This document shows, piece by piece, positions 52,936 to 63,057 of a stretch of 64,000 nucleotides of DNA. Within the stretch, counting starts at the first letter, position 1. The number at the start of each line of letters is the position of its first letter. This DNA comes from Microbacterium foliorum. GTDB lineage: Bacteria; Actinomycetota; Actinomycetes; Actinomycetales; Microbacteriaceae. Made by a program: the position numbers and the translations under genes. The DNA is taken from assembly GCF_006385575.1 (NCBI RefSeq), contig NZ_CP041040.1, positions 1,798,001 through 1,862,000 on the forward strand, read 5' to 3'. The notes under the pieces were generated by a model that saw nothing but the letters and a program-made list of their open reading frames with translations, did not search any database and was not told the origin of the DNA.

Positions 52936-54080
52936 TACTTGGCGTCCTTCTTGCTGGCGATGACCATGTCACGGAACCGGTCGAAGAGATAGTTGGCGTC
53001 GTGCGGGCCGGCGGCGGCCTCCGGGTGGTACTGCACCGAGAACGCGGGGATGTCGAGGGCACGGAGGCCCTCCACGACGTTGTCGTTCAGACCGACGTGG
53101 CTGACCTCGACCTTGCCGTAGCCGTGTGGGCTGTCGAAGGAACCCTCCAGTGGCGCATCCACGGCGAATCCGTGGTTGTGAGCGGTGATCTCGACGCGCC
53201 CGGTCGACTTGTCGAGCACCGGCTGGTTGATTCCGCGGTGGCCGAACGGCAGCTTGTAGGTGCCGAGTCCTAGTGCCCTGCCGAGCAGCTGGTTTCCGAA
53301 GCAGATCCCGAAGAACGGGAGCCCGTCGTCGAGCACCGAGCGCAGCAGTTCGACGTGGTCCCCCGAGGCAGCGGGGTCGCCGGGGCCGTTCGAGTAGAAG
53401 ACGGCGACGGGGTCGATCGAGCGGATGTCGTCGATTGTGACGTCCTGGGGCAGCACGTGCACCTCGAACCCGCGGGCCGCGAGGTTGTCGATCGTGGCCT
53501 GCTTGACTCCGAGGTCGAGGACGGCGAGGTTGCCTACCCGCTCCCCCATCGCCGTCGTCACCGTGGCGACGTCGACCGAGACCTGCGACGAGAGGTTCTG
53601 ACCGGCCATCTGGGGCGCCTGGCGCACGAGGCGCAGCTGCTCTTCGGCATCGAGTTTCGCGGCGTCGCCCGAGAACACGCCACCGCGCATCGACCCGGCC
53701 GAGCGGATGTGACGGGTGATCGACCGGGTGTCGATTCCGCTGATGCCCACGATTCCGTCGCGTTCGAGGATCTCGTCGAGCGAGGCGTTGGCCCGCCAGT
53801 TCGAGACGACGCGCGAGGGGTCTCGGACGATGTAGCCGGCCACCCAGATACGACGAGACTCGCGGTCTTCGTCGTTCATGCCGGTGTTGCCGATGTGCGG
53901 TGCCGTCTGCAGGACGATCTGACCTGCGTACGAGGGATCGGTGAGCGTCTCCTGGTAGCCGGACATGCCGGTGGCGAAGACGACCTCGCCGAAGGTGGTG
54001 CCTCGCGCGCCGTATGCACGGCCCGTGTGGCGTGTCCCGTCTTCGAGGACGAGGACGGCGGGTTCGGGGAGGGCTGTCAT
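52935..54080 (-). CDS. carA: Carbamoyl-phosphate synthase, small subunit
   Basis: A 381-residue glutaminase subunit. The N-terminal domain carries [17 protein letters not shown] (near 32-48) and GNTGMN; the class I glutamine amidotransferase has [17 protein letters not shown] (Cys near 252) and [10 protein letters not shown] with His and Glu. It passes ammonia to CarB. The start overlaps the small PH-like gene by four bases. Confidence 0.97.
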   Translation of the reverse strand: MTALPEPAVLVLEDGTRHTGRAYGARGTTFGEVVFATGMSGYQETLTDPSYAGQIVLQTAPHIGNTGMNDEDRESRRIWVAGYIVRDPSRVVSNWRANASLDEILERDGIVGISGIDTRSITRHIRSAGSMRGGVFSGDAAKLDAEEQLRLVRQAPQMAGQNLSSQVSVDVATVTTAMGERVGNLAVLDLGVKQATIDNLAARGFEVHVLPQDVTIDDIRSIDPVAVFYSNGPGDPAASGDHVELLRSVLDDGLPFFGICFGNQLLGRALGLGTYKLPFGHRGINQPVLDKSTGRVEITAHNHGFAVDAPLEGSFDSPHGYGKVEVSHVGLNDNVVEGLRALDIPAFSVQYHPEAAAGPHDANYLFDRFRDMVIASKKDAK

Positions 54081-54604
54081 GACGTTGCTCCTGTGTCGGG
54101 GGCGGCGGTGTCGTCCGTGGCCGGGACGAGGCGCTGCAGTTCTGAGATGAAGTTCTGGGGGTCGCCGTCGGTGAGACGCAGATACGAGTCGACGATCGTG
54201 TCGTCGTCCGCATTCCAGGCGACACGGACGAGTCCGCCGGGTTCCACGACGCGATCGATCGTCACCGTCGCACGGTCGACGCTCGCGAGACGCGAGGACG
54301 CGAGGAAGACCGTCGGCGCGCCGTCGAGGCAGAGTGCGAGCCCGCGGTCCGTGACGGCGACCTCGCCCCTGGCCCGGTACGCGAGCGGGTGCAGGGTCAG
54401 CCGCTCGAGCGGCTGGTCGTGCTTGGTCGTCGAGACGTACAGCACCGCGTGACGGTCGATCACTTCGGCGTGCTCGGGAACACCGAGGGGTGCCGCAAGA
54501 CCCGAGTCGCGTCGGAGTCGTCGTCGCCAGGCGCTGAACATGGCGATCAGGACGAATACCGCCGCGGCGATGGTGATCGCGATGGCGATGTCGCGTGCGC
54601 TCAT
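54077..54604 (-). CDS. Membrane-anchored PH-like domain protein of the pyr operon
   Basis: A 175-residue protein with one N-terminal helix (about 5-25) and a beta-rich domain (about 40-150) of the bacterial PH-like type. It is a regular partner of pyrC and carA in actinobacteria; its function is unknown. ATG at 54604 overlaps pyrC by four bases. Longer open frames to 55297 lie inside pyrC. Confidence 0.78.
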   Translation of the reverse strand: MSARDIAIAITIAAAVFVLIAMFSAWRRRLRRDSGLAAPLGVPEHAEVIDRHAVLYVSTTKHDQPLERLTLHPLAYRARGEVAVTDRGLALCLDGAPTVFLASSRLASVDRATVTIDRVVEPGGLVRVAWNADDDTIVDSYLRLTDGDPQNFISELQRLVPATDDTAAPDTGATS

Positions 54605-55905
54605 GCGTTCAGCTCCTCGACGACGTCTGCGCCGTCGACCGTCAGCACTCCGCGGTGCACCGTGAATTCGACGCGGCCGGGGAGGTCGCGACCGAGGTAC
54701 GGCGAGTTGACGCTGCGACCGTGCAGATCCGACTCGCTGAAGACGCCGGCGACCGACGGATCGTAGAGCGTGATCTGCGCGGGAGCACCCGCCTCCAGAG
54801 GCAGTCCGTGTCCCGAGAGGCGTCCGATCCGGGCGGGCGCGGCGCTCATCACCCGAGCGACGTCCTCCCAGCCGATCAGGCCGGTCTGCACCATCGACTG
54901 GTGCACGACGCGCAGCGCGCTCTCGAGGCCGACCATGCCGTTCGCGGCAGCCTGCCATTCGCAGGACTTGTGCTCGCTCGGGTGCGGCGCGTGATCCGTC
55001 GCGACGATGTCGATGGTGCCGTCGGCGAGGCCTTCGCGCACAGCCATGACGTCTTCCTCGCGACGCAGCGGCGGATTGACCTTGTAGCGCGCGTCGTACC
55101 CGCGCACGAGTTCGTCGGTGAGAAGCAGGTGATGCGGGGTGACCTCGGCCGTGACGGCGATGCCGCGCTTCTTGGCCCAGCGGATGATGTCGACCGAGCC
55201 TGCTGTCGAGAGGTGGCAGACGTGCAGACGCGAGCCCACGTGCTCGGCGAGGAGCACATCGCGGGCGATGATCGACTCCTCGGCGACGGCGGGCCATCCG
55301 GCGAGTCCGAGCTCGGCCGAGACGGTGCCCTCGTTCATCTGGGCGCCCTCGGTGAGGCGGGGATCCTGCGCATGCTGCGCGATGACCCCGCCGAAGGACT
55401 TCACGTACTCGAGCGCACGACGCATGATCAGCGGGTCGAAGACGCAGAAGCCGTCGTCGCTGAAGACGCGCACCTGGGCGCGCGATGTCGCCATCGCACC
55501 GAGCTCGGCGAGCCGCTCGCCCTTCTGCCCCACGGTCACAGCGCCGATCGGCTGCACCGTCGCGTACCCGGCCGCTTCACCGAGCGCGAGCTCCTGTTCC
55601 ACGACCCCGGCGGTGTCGGCCACCGGCGAGGTGTTGGGCATCGCGAAGACGGCCGTGAAGCCGCCGGCCGCTGCCGCCCTGGTGCCGGTGAGGATCGTCT
55701 CGGACGCTTCATAGCCGGGTTCGCGCAGATGCGTGTGCAGATCGACGAGCCCGGGAAGGGCCACCAGGCCGTCGGCGTCGATGACTCGCGCACCCGCACG
55801 GCTCAGTCCGTGGCCGATCTCGGTGATCAGACCGTTCTCCACGATGATGTCGGCGCGCTCGGCACCGAGAAGCTGTGCGTCGGTGATGACGAGGGTCTCG
55901 CTCAC
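54601..55905 (-). CDS. pyrC: Dihydroorotase
   Basis: A 434-residue zinc amidohydrolase. [21 protein letters not shown] (the [10 protein letters not shown] block near 54-63 carries the metal His pair) and [14 protein letters not shown] (near 309) are present, the latter with the catalytic Asp. It cyclises carbamoyl aspartate. Coupled by four-base overlaps to pyrB and the PH-like gene. Confidence 0.96.
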   Translation of the reverse strand: MSETLVITDAQLLGAERADIIVENGLITEIGHGLSRAGARVIDADGLVALPGLVDLHTHLREPGYEASETILTGTRAAAAGGFTAVFAMPNTSPVADTAGVVEQELALGEAAGYATVQPIGAVTVGQKGERLAELGAMATSRAQVRVFSDDGFCVFDPLIMRRALEYVKSFGGVIAQHAQDPRLTEGAQMNEGTVSAELGLAGWPAVAEESIIARDVLLAEHVGSRLHVCHLSTAGSVDIIRWAKKRGIAVTAEVTPHHLLLTDELVRGYDARYKVNPPLRREEDVMAVREGLADGTIDIVATDHAPHPSEHKSCEWQAAANGMVGLESALRVVHQSMVQTGLIGWEDVARVMSAAPARIGRLSGHGLPLEAGAPAQITLYDPSVAGVFSESDLHGRSVNSPYLGRDLPGRVEFTVHRGVLTVDGADVVEELNA

Positions 55906-56867
55906 TGGTCTCCCCCTCGTTCGTCGTCTCGTTCTCCTGCAAGGAGCAGGTACAGCACCGCCATGCGGATGGACACCCCGTTCGTCACCTGTTCCAGCAC
56001 GGTCGAGCGCGGGGAATCGGCGGCTTCGGAGGAGATCTCCAACCCTCGGTTCATGGGTCCGGGGTGCATGACAATGCTACCGTCCGGAAGGCCTGCAACA
56101 CGCAGTGCGTCAAGACCCCAGCGCCTGGAATACTCCCGCTCAGTGGGGAAATACGCGGCGTTCATGCGCTCGAGCTGGATGCGGAGCATCATCACGGCGT
56201 CCGGCCCGTCCGCCAGGGCCTGGTCGAGGTCGTAGACGACCTTCGCGGGCCAGAGCGAGACGTTCTGCGGCACCAGCGTGGGCGGAGCCACGAGGGTGAC
56301 CTCGGCGCCGAGCGTGGCGAGCAGCCAGACGTTCGATCGCGCGACCCGCGAGTGCAGCACGTCGCCGACGATCACGACCCGGATGCCGGCGAGATCGCGA
56401 CCACGGCTGTCGGCTCCGAAGCGTCGCTTGCGGATCGTGAACGCGTCGAGCAGCGCCTGGGTCGGGTGCTCGTGCGTGCCGTCGCCCGCATTGACCACAC
56501 CGGCCGAGATCCAGCCGCTGGTGGCGAGGGTCTGCGGCGCACCCGATGCGGGGTGGCGGATGACGACCGCATCCGCGCCCATCGCCTGCAGCGTCTGAGC
56601 GGTGTCCTTCAGGCTCTCGCCCTTCGAGACGCTCGACCCCTTGGCGGCGAAATTGATCACGTCGGCCGACAGGCGCTTCGCGGCGGCCTCGAAGGAGATG
56701 CGGGTGCGCGTCGAGTCCTCGAAGAAGAGATTGACGACGGTCTTGCCGCGGAGGGTCGGGAGCTTCTTGACCTCGCGAGACTGCGTGTCGGACATGTCCT
56801 CGGCGACGTCGAGGATGCGCAGAGCGGTCTCGCGATCGAGGGTGCGGGTGTCGAGGAGATGTCTCAT
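55902..56867 (-). CDS. pyrB: Aspartate carbamoyltransferase
   Basis: A 321-residue catalytic subunit. [22 protein letters not shown] region (the STRTR carbamoyl-phosphate site near 53-57), [25 protein letters not shown] (near 131) and HPGPMNRG (near 271) are complete. No regulatory subunit gene accompanies it. Start overlaps pyrR stop by four bases. Confidence 0.97.
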   Translation of the reverse strand: MRHLLDTRTLDRETALRILDVAEDMSDTQSREVKKLPTLRGKTVVNLFFEDSTRTRISFEAAAKRLSADVINFAAKGSSVSKGESLKDTAQTLQAMGADAVVIRHPASGAPQTLATSGWISAGVVNAGDGTHEHPTQALLDAFTIRKRRFGADSRGRDLAGIRVVIVGDVLHSRVARSNVWLLATLGAEVTLVAPPTLVPQNVSLWPAKVVYDLDQALADGPDAVMMLRIQLERMNAAYFPTEREYSRRWGLDALRVAGLPDGSIVMHPGPMNRGLEISSEAADSPRSTVLEQVTNGVSIRMAVLYLLLAGERDDERGGDQ

Positions 56868-57394
56868 GCTTCGATCGTCACCTCCTCGGCGCCGTCGTGC
56901 TCGGCCAGCCGCACGTTGACGCGCTCCTGACGGGAGGACGGGATGTTCTTCCCGACGAAGTCCGGCCGGATCGGCAGCTCGCGGTGGCCCCGGTCGACGA
57001 GGATCGCGAGGCGGACGATCGAGGGGCGACCGATCGACTGCAGCGCATCGAGCGCGGCGCGGATGCTGCGACCGGAGAAGAGCACGTCGTCGACCAGCAC
57101 GACCGTCTTGCCGTCGATGCCGCCCGCGGGGATGTCGGTCGGACGAGGAGACCGCGTCGGCTGCTTCGCGAGATCATCGCGGAAGAGCGTGACGTCGAGG
57201 GCTCCCACCGGGACGGTGGTCTGTGCGATCTCGCCGATCACAGCGGACAGGCGGTGGGCGAGAGTGACTCCGCGGGTGGGAATGCCCAGCAGGACGAGGT
57301 TCTCAGCCCCTCGATTGGATTCGAGGATCTCGTGTGCGATGCGGGTCAGTGCCCGCGAGATATCGGCTTCGTGCAGCACGGTTCGTGCACTCAT
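56864..57394 (-). CDS. pyrR: Bifunctional pyr operon regulator / uracil phosphoribosyltransferase
   Basis: A 176-residue PRTase-fold protein that binds pyr mRNA when UMP is high. [15 protein letters not shown] (near 35), [18 protein letters not shown] with the PRPP motif (near 96-113) and [20 protein letters not shown], the last being the PyrR signature around 130-149 ([13 protein letters not shown]). ATG at 57394 has GGGAG six bases upstream; a start eight codons further would overlap the RNA hairpin. It heads the operon and probably represses its own translation. Confidence 0.96.
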   Translation of the reverse strand: MSARTVLHEADISRALTRIAHEILESNRGAENLVLLGIPTRGVTLAHRLSAVIGEIAQTTVPVGALDVTLFRDDLAKQPTRSPRPTDIPAGGIDGKTVVLVDDVLFSGRSIRAALDALQSIGRPSIVRLAILVDRGHRELPIRPDFVGKNIPSSRQERVNVRLAEHDGAEEVTIEA

Positions 57395-57409
57395 CGGCCG
57401 CTCCCTTCT

Positions 57410-57425
57410 CCGCCTCACAGGACGG
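57410..57425 (-). promoter_or_regulatory. PyrR RNA-binding hairpin in the pyr leader
   Basis: In the mRNA sense the sequence reads CCGUCCUGUGAGGCGG. It contains the PyrR-binding consensus UCCNGNGAGGY and folds as outer CCG:CGG, a bulged U, inner CC:GG and a UGUGA loop. It lies 15 bases upstream of the pyrR ATG, next to the ribosome site, with no attenuator hairpin behind it. This fits the translational control described for mycobacterial PyrR. The consensus match is seen; the mechanism is inferred. Confidence 0.75.
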
Positions 57426-57462
57426 TGTTAAAGGTTGCTTGATGCACCCAGTCTAGCGCGGC

Positions 57463-58047
57463 TCAGTGCCAGCCCAGCACCTCGCGGACAACCTCCTGAG
57501 AGAAGGGCGCGCCGTCGTCGGGCACTCCGCCGAGCGATTCGTGCGAGAGCATGGCCCCCTCTGCGCCGGCTGCCGCGGTGATCCCTTGGAGGGCCGCCCG
57601 GATGCGAGGGCCCGCGGCGCGGGCGTACTCCGCGTCACCCCGTCGGGAGACATGGGGGAAGACGACCAACTCGCCGACCCCCTTCGCCGCGTGACGCGCG
57701 GCGACCACGACGAGGGTGGGGGGAATGGAGGGCTGCAGCGCCCGAGGAAGGGGGAACGGCAGCTCGTCGGTCAGGAGACCTCGCCAGAACCCCCGGCGGG
57801 AGCGGGTCTCGTCGCCGATCTCGAGCGCGGTGGCAGTCCACTCCGAGTCCTGCGCACGCAGGCGCGCCTCGAGTCCATCGTCGCGTGGCTCGAATCCCGC
57901 CTCCTGCAGGAACTCCGTGCCGATGCGTACGAGACGTTCCGCATCTGACCGGACCACCCACCTCGCGCCGTGGAACGGACCGTCGAAAGCGAGCCGCGAC
58001 GTCCTTGCATCACGACCTGCCCCCTGCGGGTGCGGGGATCGCGACAC
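57463..58047 (-). CDS. Hypothetical protein
   Basis: A protein of about 194 residues not recognised. It has a beta-rich N-terminus (RLAFDGPFHGARWVV), an RRGFWRGLLTDELPFP segment and a C-terminal region ending GVPDDGAPFSQEVVREVLGWH, with no membrane helix or signal peptide. The GTG at 58047 follows the stop of the Rieske gene by one base (TGACGTG), so the two are translated from one transcript. Its stop lies 37 bases before the pyr leader hairpin. Confidence 0.65.
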   Translation of the reverse strand: MSRSPHPQGAGRDARTSRLAFDGPFHGARWVVRSDAERLVRIGTEFLQEAGFEPRDDGLEARLRAQDSEWTATALEIGDETRSRRGFWRGLLTDELPFPLPRALQPSIPPTLVVVAARHAAKGVGELVVFPHVSRRGDAEYARAAGPRIRAALQGITAAAGAEGAMLSHESLGGVPDDGAPFSQEVVREVLGWH

Positions 58048-58048
58048 G

Positions 58049-59626
58049 TCAGCTGGCCTCGCTGAGCACGGCGTCGCTGACCTCATCGATCTTCGTGGAG
58101 CGGATGGGATGACCGCTCGTCGACAGGCAGCGGCCGGTCTTGAGGTCCCACTTCCAGTCGTGCATGCTGCAGGTCAGTATTCCGTCTTCGTCGACCTTGC
58201 CGGTCTTCGTCAGGTCGGCCCTCAGGTGCGGGCAGCGGCGCTGCACGACCCAGTCGCCGATCTCGGCATCCTCGGTCTGATCCGTCTGCTCCTGGTACCA
58301 GTTCTCGACGTACTCGATCCGGTCGACCGAGAGGCACTTGAGGAACGTCGTCAGGAACTCGTTGAACTTGCCGCTGCGTCCCACCTGGAACTGCATCGAG
58401 AGGAAGATCGAGTTCGACCAGTCGATCTCGTGATCGCGGATGTTCGTCGAGACGAGGTCAGCGGGGATCGTGTACCAGTAGATGCACTCCTCGCCCGCGT
58501 ACTCGCGGACCTTCGCGCGAGGGAAGTCGACGACCATGTCGAGGTCACCGATCTTGAATCGCACACACCCGCCGACTCCGAGGCGGATGGTGCGCGACTT
58601 CTTCAGCAGCGGCTCCCACCAGGACTTCAGCTCCTCGAGCATCTCGGTGGCCGGCAGGACCTCCGCGCGTGAAGCCTGCTCGTCGAGGATCTCCTGCTGG
58701 CGCGACGCCCGCTGCTCTTCGAGGTAGTCCCACTTCTCGTCGAAGATGTGGGCGAGCTCCGCCTCGGTATAGAGCGACTGCTCGGTCGACACCTGACCGG
58801 CGTCGACGGTCACGACCGTGCCGGGTACGAAGAGGTGCCCGTCGTACTGGGGCGAGAGCTCCTTCATGTGGGCGAGGAACTGCTTCTGATCCGTGAAGAT
58901 CGACTCTCCGTTGCGGCCGATCCCGTTGAAGTCGAAGAGGTCGTCGCGCAGGAACATGGGCGGCCCTGCCATCGGGAAGACGTGCGGAGCATCCACCTTG
59001 TCGATGTAGTACATCGCTCGCTTGTTCTGCGCGTCTCGCTTGAGCTTCGCGAAATTCTGCTTCGCGTCCATCGGCAGGTCATAGACCATCGGCCACCAGA
59101 TCGCGCCCGAGACCTGCGTGAAGTACGCCTCAGGCTTTCCGAAGTGGAGCAGAGTGTCGAGGTCGAGGGGGTGCGAATCGTTCTGGTTGAGGACCGACGC
59201 GGTGCCGTCGTCGACGCTCAGTGACGAATCGCCGATCGGGCCGTCGCTCGGGGCGCGCAGCGGCGTGATCATGATCTTGAGGTCGCCGCGCTCGATGATC
59301 TTCCCCGCCGGCGCGTAGGTGATGTTCGTGTAGCCCAGTGCGCGGATGTCCTGCTCGAGGTCATCGATGGGGTACTCCGGCAGCAGCACCTCGATGTCCT
59401 TGCGGATGTAGCGCTCGAGCAGCGCCGGGTCGAAGTGGTCGCGGTGCCGGTGCGAGATGTAGAGGAAGTCGGCCTCGCGGCCGAAACGCTCCCAGTCGAG
59501 CCCGCGGTTGTCAGGGAAGGGGAACCACGAGCCGAAGAACGAGGGCCCGAGAACCGGGTCGCAGATGATGTTCCCGCCGACTGTCTCGATGAACATCCCG
59601 GCGTGGCCGAGTCCCGTGATCCGCAT
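58049..59626 (-). CDS. Metallo-beta-lactamase/Rieske fusion protein
   Basis: A 525-residue protein with two parts. Residues 1-250 resemble a UlaG-like metallo-beta-lactamase fold with the metal motif HRHRDH near 59-64. Residues 430-525 are a Rieske [2Fe-2S] domain with CPH (near 464) and CSMH (near 488) ligands. The middle is rich in aromatic and charged residues. The combination resembles CMP-sialic acid hydroxylase, where the domain order is reversed. A redox hydrolase or hydroxylase role is possible. Strong AGGAGG ribosome site. Confidence 0.85.
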   Translation of the reverse strand: MRITGLGHAGMFIETVGGNIICDPVLGPSFFGSWFPFPDNRGLDWERFGREADFLYISHRHRDHFDPALLERYIRKDIEVLLPEYPIDDLEQDIRALGYTNITYAPAGKIIERGDLKIMITPLRAPSDGPIGDSSLSVDDGTASVLNQNDSHPLDLDTLLHFGKPEAYFTQVSGAIWWPMVYDLPMDAKQNFAKLKRDAQNKRAMYYIDKVDAPHVFPMAGPPMFLRDDLFDFNGIGRNGESIFTDQKQFLAHMKELSPQYDGHLFVPGTVVTVDAGQVSTEQSLYTEAELAHIFDEKWDYLEEQRASRQQEILDEQASRAEVLPATEMLEELKSWWEPLLKKSRTIRLGVGGCVRFKIGDLDMVVDFPRAKVREYAGEECIYWYTIPADLVSTNIRDHEIDWSNSIFLSMQFQVGRSGKFNEFLTTFLKCLSVDRIEYVENWYQEQTDQTEDAEIGDWVVQRRCPHLRADLTKTGKVDEDGILTCSMHDWKWDLKTGRCLSTSGHPIRSTKIDEVSDAVLSEAS

Positions 59627-59701
59627 GCATTCCTCCTGAGGTGAACCGTTCGATTCTACCGACGGGGTCCTGGACGGATGCGGTGACCCGGCCGGAACAA
59701 A

Positions 59702-62700
59702 TCAGGCGTCGTCGAACAGACCCTTGATGTCGTCGGCCGTGAGCGACTGCGCGAAGAGCTCGTCGTCGTCCATCACGGCGGTGAAGAGCCTGGCCTTGCG
59801 ACGCTGCAGCTCGAGGACCTTCTCCTCGATAGTGCCGGTCGAGATCATCCGATACACGAACACCTGATTCGTCTGACCGATGCGGTGCGTGCGGTCGATC
59901 GCCTGCTCTTCGGCGGCCGGGTTCCACCAGGGATCGAGCAGGAAGACGTAGTCGGCCTCGGTCAGTGTGAGTCCGAATCCACCGGCCTTCAGGCTGATCA
60001 GGAACACCGGCTGCTCCCCCGCCTTGAACCCGTCGATCACCTGCTCTCTGCGCCTCGTCGATCCGTCGAGATGCGCATACGGGATGCCCGCGGCCTCGAG
60101 GCGGGCGGCCGCGAGATCGAGGAACGAGGTGAACTGGCTGAAGACGAGCGCGCGGTGCCCCTCGGCCTGCAGCTCGACCACGCGCTCGAGAAGCGTGTCG
60201 AGCTTGCTCGAGCCGATGTCTGCGTCGGCCTCGCCGACCAGCGCAGGTGCAAGGCTCAGCATGCGCAGCAGCGTGAGCGAGCGGAAGACGATGAAGCGGT
60301 TGCGATCGAGATCGTCGATGAGCCCCAGGACCTTCTGACGCTCGCGTTGCAGCACGACGTCGTAGAGGGCCCTGTGCTCGGGACTCATCTCGACCTCGAG
60401 CAGCTGCTCCTGCTTGGCAGGGAGATCTGGCGCCACGAGCTCCTTCGTCCGTCGCAGCATCAGGGGCCGGACGCGACGACGAAGCTGGGCGAGTCGCCGA
60501 GCGCGGTACTCGCCGCCCTCCTCGTTCTCGGGAACCTTCCCCTTCTCGATCGGCTGGATGTACCGGTCCTTGAACTTGCGGGCCGAAGGGAAGAGCCCCG
60601 GCGCGGCGAGCTTGAGAAGCGACCACAGCTCGGAGAGGCTGTTCTCCATCGGTGTGCCGGTCACCGCGTACGTGACGTCGGCACGGAACGTCGAGATGGC
60701 CCGGTGGAGTCTCGTCTTGGGGTTCTTGACGAACTGGGCCTCATCGAGGATCAGTCCGGCCCACTCGACCTCGCGGAATTCCTCTTCGTCGAGTCGTGCG
60801 ACCGTGTACGAGCTGACCACGAGATCGCTCGATCGTGCCGCCGCTCTCAGCACGTCCGCGCGCTTTCCGCTCGTGCTGTCGACGATCGAGACGCGAAGAC
60901 CAGGGGTGAATCGCGCGGCCTCCGACCGCCAGGTGCTCAGCACCGACGTGGGGGCGAGCACGAGGAACGGCCGCGTCTCGCCGGCATCCCTCGTGTGCTG
61001 CACGAACGTGAGAAGCTGCAGGGTCTTGCCGAGACCCATGTCGTCGGCGAGGATCCCTCCCAGCCGGTGACGCCACAGGAAGACCAGCCAGTCGAAGCCG
61101 GTCTTCTGATACGGGCGCAGGTCGGCCTGAACGCCTGCGGGAACGGGAGTCGGCGGCACACCGGTGGCCTGACGAAGTCCGTCAGCCGTGGCGCGCCAGC
61201 TCACAGCAGGCTCGGCCTCGTCTGCGAGATCTTCGAACTCCTCCCAGAGATCGGTCTGGTAGCGACTGATCCGCGGGCCCGTCTCCCATTCGTCGAGCTC
61301 GCCGGCTTCCTCGATGAGGTCTCGGAGACGATCCAGCGACGTGTGGTTGAGCGAGAAGTACCCGCCGTCGGAGAGGAGCAGCTTCTTGCGCCCCTTGCTC
61401 AGCGCCGTGAACAGCGGCCCGAAAGGGATCGTCCGGCCGTCGATCGTGACGAGGATGCCGAGATCGAACCAGTCGGAGTCCGTGGACTCGACGGTCGTGA
61501 CCTTGACCTGCGGATCACCGGTCAACTCGCGGTACGCCTTGCGCTCTCCGCTGGATTCGACGCGGACTCCCACCGCCTCGAGTGCAGGAACCCCCTCCGC
61601 GACGAACGCCGCCGCGTCGATGTCGTGGAAGGAACCGCTCGGCCTGAAGCTGGTCGTGCGGAACTCCTGCCATGCGGCCTCGATGGCCGCCCTCTTGTCG
61701 GTCTCGACGGCGGCGTCGCGCACGGCTGCGTCGTTCCAGGCGAAAGGAACGCGCCCGAACTGCCCGTACGACCACTCGAAGGAGTAGCTCACGACATCGC
61801 CGCGCTCGTAGCTGACGGTCAACACGGGCTCGGGCTCGGGAACGTCCGGAAGCGCCACTGCCCCGACCGTCCGCACCGTGCTGCGCCTCGCGAGCAGCGG
61901 GTAGGCGTCGGCGATGAACGCCTGCTCATCGTCGGAGGGCACGACGATCGGGTCGGATGCCGCGAGCAGCGCGCGCGTCTGCTCGCTCAGCGCCACCTCG
62001 GCCAGGACGATCTCGATCCGCGCACCCAGGAGCCCGGCCGAGTACACCCCCGTGCGGCCGATCGGATGCACCTCCCGGTCGGGAACGTCGTGGTCGTCGA
62101 TGCGCACATCGGCGGAGACCACCAGAGAGCCGTCGTCCGAACGAGTGATCCGGGTCGACACCTCTGCGCTGTCCGCGATGCGTACCGAGGCGCTCTTCTG
62201 GCTCGCGACGAGCGGAATGCCGAGCTCGGGGCCCGATCGGAGGTGTCTCCAGAGCAACGGCGACTCGACCTGGTCGAGGACGAGCCACTCGCCGGCGTTG
62301 CCGGAGAGCAGCGAATCCCGCGAGATGCTGAGCAGGTCTCCGAACCAGCGGTTCTGTTCGCGACCGAACTGCGACGCGTCGCGACGGACGGCGTCCCAGC
62401 CTGCGCCGCCCTGGATCCAGGCGCCGGTCTGCGCGCTGCGCATCATCGGTCGGATCGCCAGCAGCAGCTCACCCTGTGGGCGTGCCAGATCGCGTGCCGT
62501 CGCCGCGCGGACGGGACGCGGCCCCCAGTGGTTCTCGCTCCGGGACTCGCGGTGTCGCAGCTCGATTCCCAGCGCGAGGCGCTGCGGATGCCGGGCCACA
62601 GACGGGTCGAGCAGGCTGCGCCACGACGGTGCGGCACTGCTGCGAGGCGCGGCCGACTCCGGCTGGACTTCGGGCTGCCGCTGAAGGGCAGCAGCCTGCT

Positions 62701-63001
62701 GCGAGTACTCGTGCACGTTGGAGGCGAGCAGCGTGGCGACGACGTGTTTGCACCCGCTGCGCACCGGGCACGAGCAGCGGGTCGTCCGCGGGCGCCTCGT
62801 GCCGTTCGACGAGTGGAAGAGGATCTCGGTCACATACTGCGCGTCCGAGCTGCCGCGCACATGCCCCTCGATCTCGAGGAGATCCTCATGCCAGACCACG
62901 TCGAGCACGTTGCCCGCGCGGAAGTACGCGAGACCGCGTTGATAACCACCCGCATCGGTGATCTGCATGAGATCTCGAAGATCGACGTGCGGCGCGGGCA
63001 T
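59702..63001 (-). CDS. SNF2-family helicase with SWIM zinc finger
   Basis: A 1,099-residue RapA/HepA-like ATPase. A SWIM zinc finger CSCPV...GCKH lies at residues 76-86, then about 500 residues of unknown beta-rich sequence, and the SNF2 motor from about 630: ADDMGLGKT (near 655), DEAQ in LILDEAQFVKN (near 753), GTPMENSL, and the last motif RTHRIGQT (near 1041). It should remodel protein-DNA or transcription complexes. It lies alone in the pyr-nus interval with its own ATG. Substrate unknown. Confidence 0.92.
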   Translation of the reverse strand: MPAPHVDLRDLMQITDAGGYQRGLAYFRAGNVLDVVWHEDLLEIEGHVRGSSDAQYVTEILFHSSNGTRRPRTTRCSCPVRSGCKHVVATLLASNVHEYSQQAAALQRQPEVQPESAAPRSSAAPSWRSLLDPSVARHPQRLALGIELRHRESRSENHWGPRPVRAATARDLARPQGELLLAIRPMMRSAQTGAWIQGGAGWDAVRRDASQFGREQNRWFGDLLSISRDSLLSGNAGEWLVLDQVESPLLWRHLRSGPELGIPLVASQKSASVRIADSAEVSTRITRSDDGSLVVSADVRIDDHDVPDREVHPIGRTGVYSAGLLGARIEIVLAEVALSEQTRALLAASDPIVVPSDDEQAFIADAYPLLARRSTVRTVGAVALPDVPEPEPVLTVSYERGDVVSYSFEWSYGQFGRVPFAWNDAAVRDAAVETDKRAAIEAAWQEFRTTSFRPSGSFHDIDAAAFVAEGVPALEAVGVRVESSGERKAYRELTGDPQVKVTTVESTDSDWFDLGILVTIDGRTIPFGPLFTALSKGRKKLLLSDGGYFSLNHTSLDRLRDLIEEAGELDEWETGPRISRYQTDLWEEFEDLADEAEPAVSWRATADGLRQATGVPPTPVPAGVQADLRPYQKTGFDWLVFLWRHRLGGILADDMGLGKTLQLLTFVQHTRDAGETRPFLVLAPTSVLSTWRSEAARFTPGLRVSIVDSTSGKRADVLRAAARSSDLVVSSYTVARLDEEEFREVEWAGLILDEAQFVKNPKTRLHRAISTFRADVTYAVTGTPMENSLSELWSLLKLAAPGLFPSARKFKDRYIQPIEKGKVPENEEGGEYRARRLAQLRRRVRPLMLRRTKELVAPDLPAKQEQLLEVEMSPEHRALYDVVLQRERQKVLGLIDDLDRNRFIVFRSLTLLRMLSLAPALVGEADADIGSSKLDTLLERVVELQAEGHRALVFSQFTSFLDLAAARLEAAGIPYAHLDGSTRRREQVIDGFKAGEQPVFLISLKAGGFGLTLTEADYVFLLDPWWNPAAEEQAIDRTHRIGQTNQVFVYRMISTGTIEEKVLELQRRKARLFTAVMDDDELFAQSLTADDIKGLFDDA

Positions 63002-63057
63002 GACCCCATCCTTCCGGCGGCCTCCGACATCTCGGAGACCGCGTCCTGAGTCGTCGC

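Noticed and set aside
57395..57470. A transcription attenuator before pyrR
   Set aside because: Only the PyrR-binding hairpin is present; there is no terminator stem and U run between it and the start codon.
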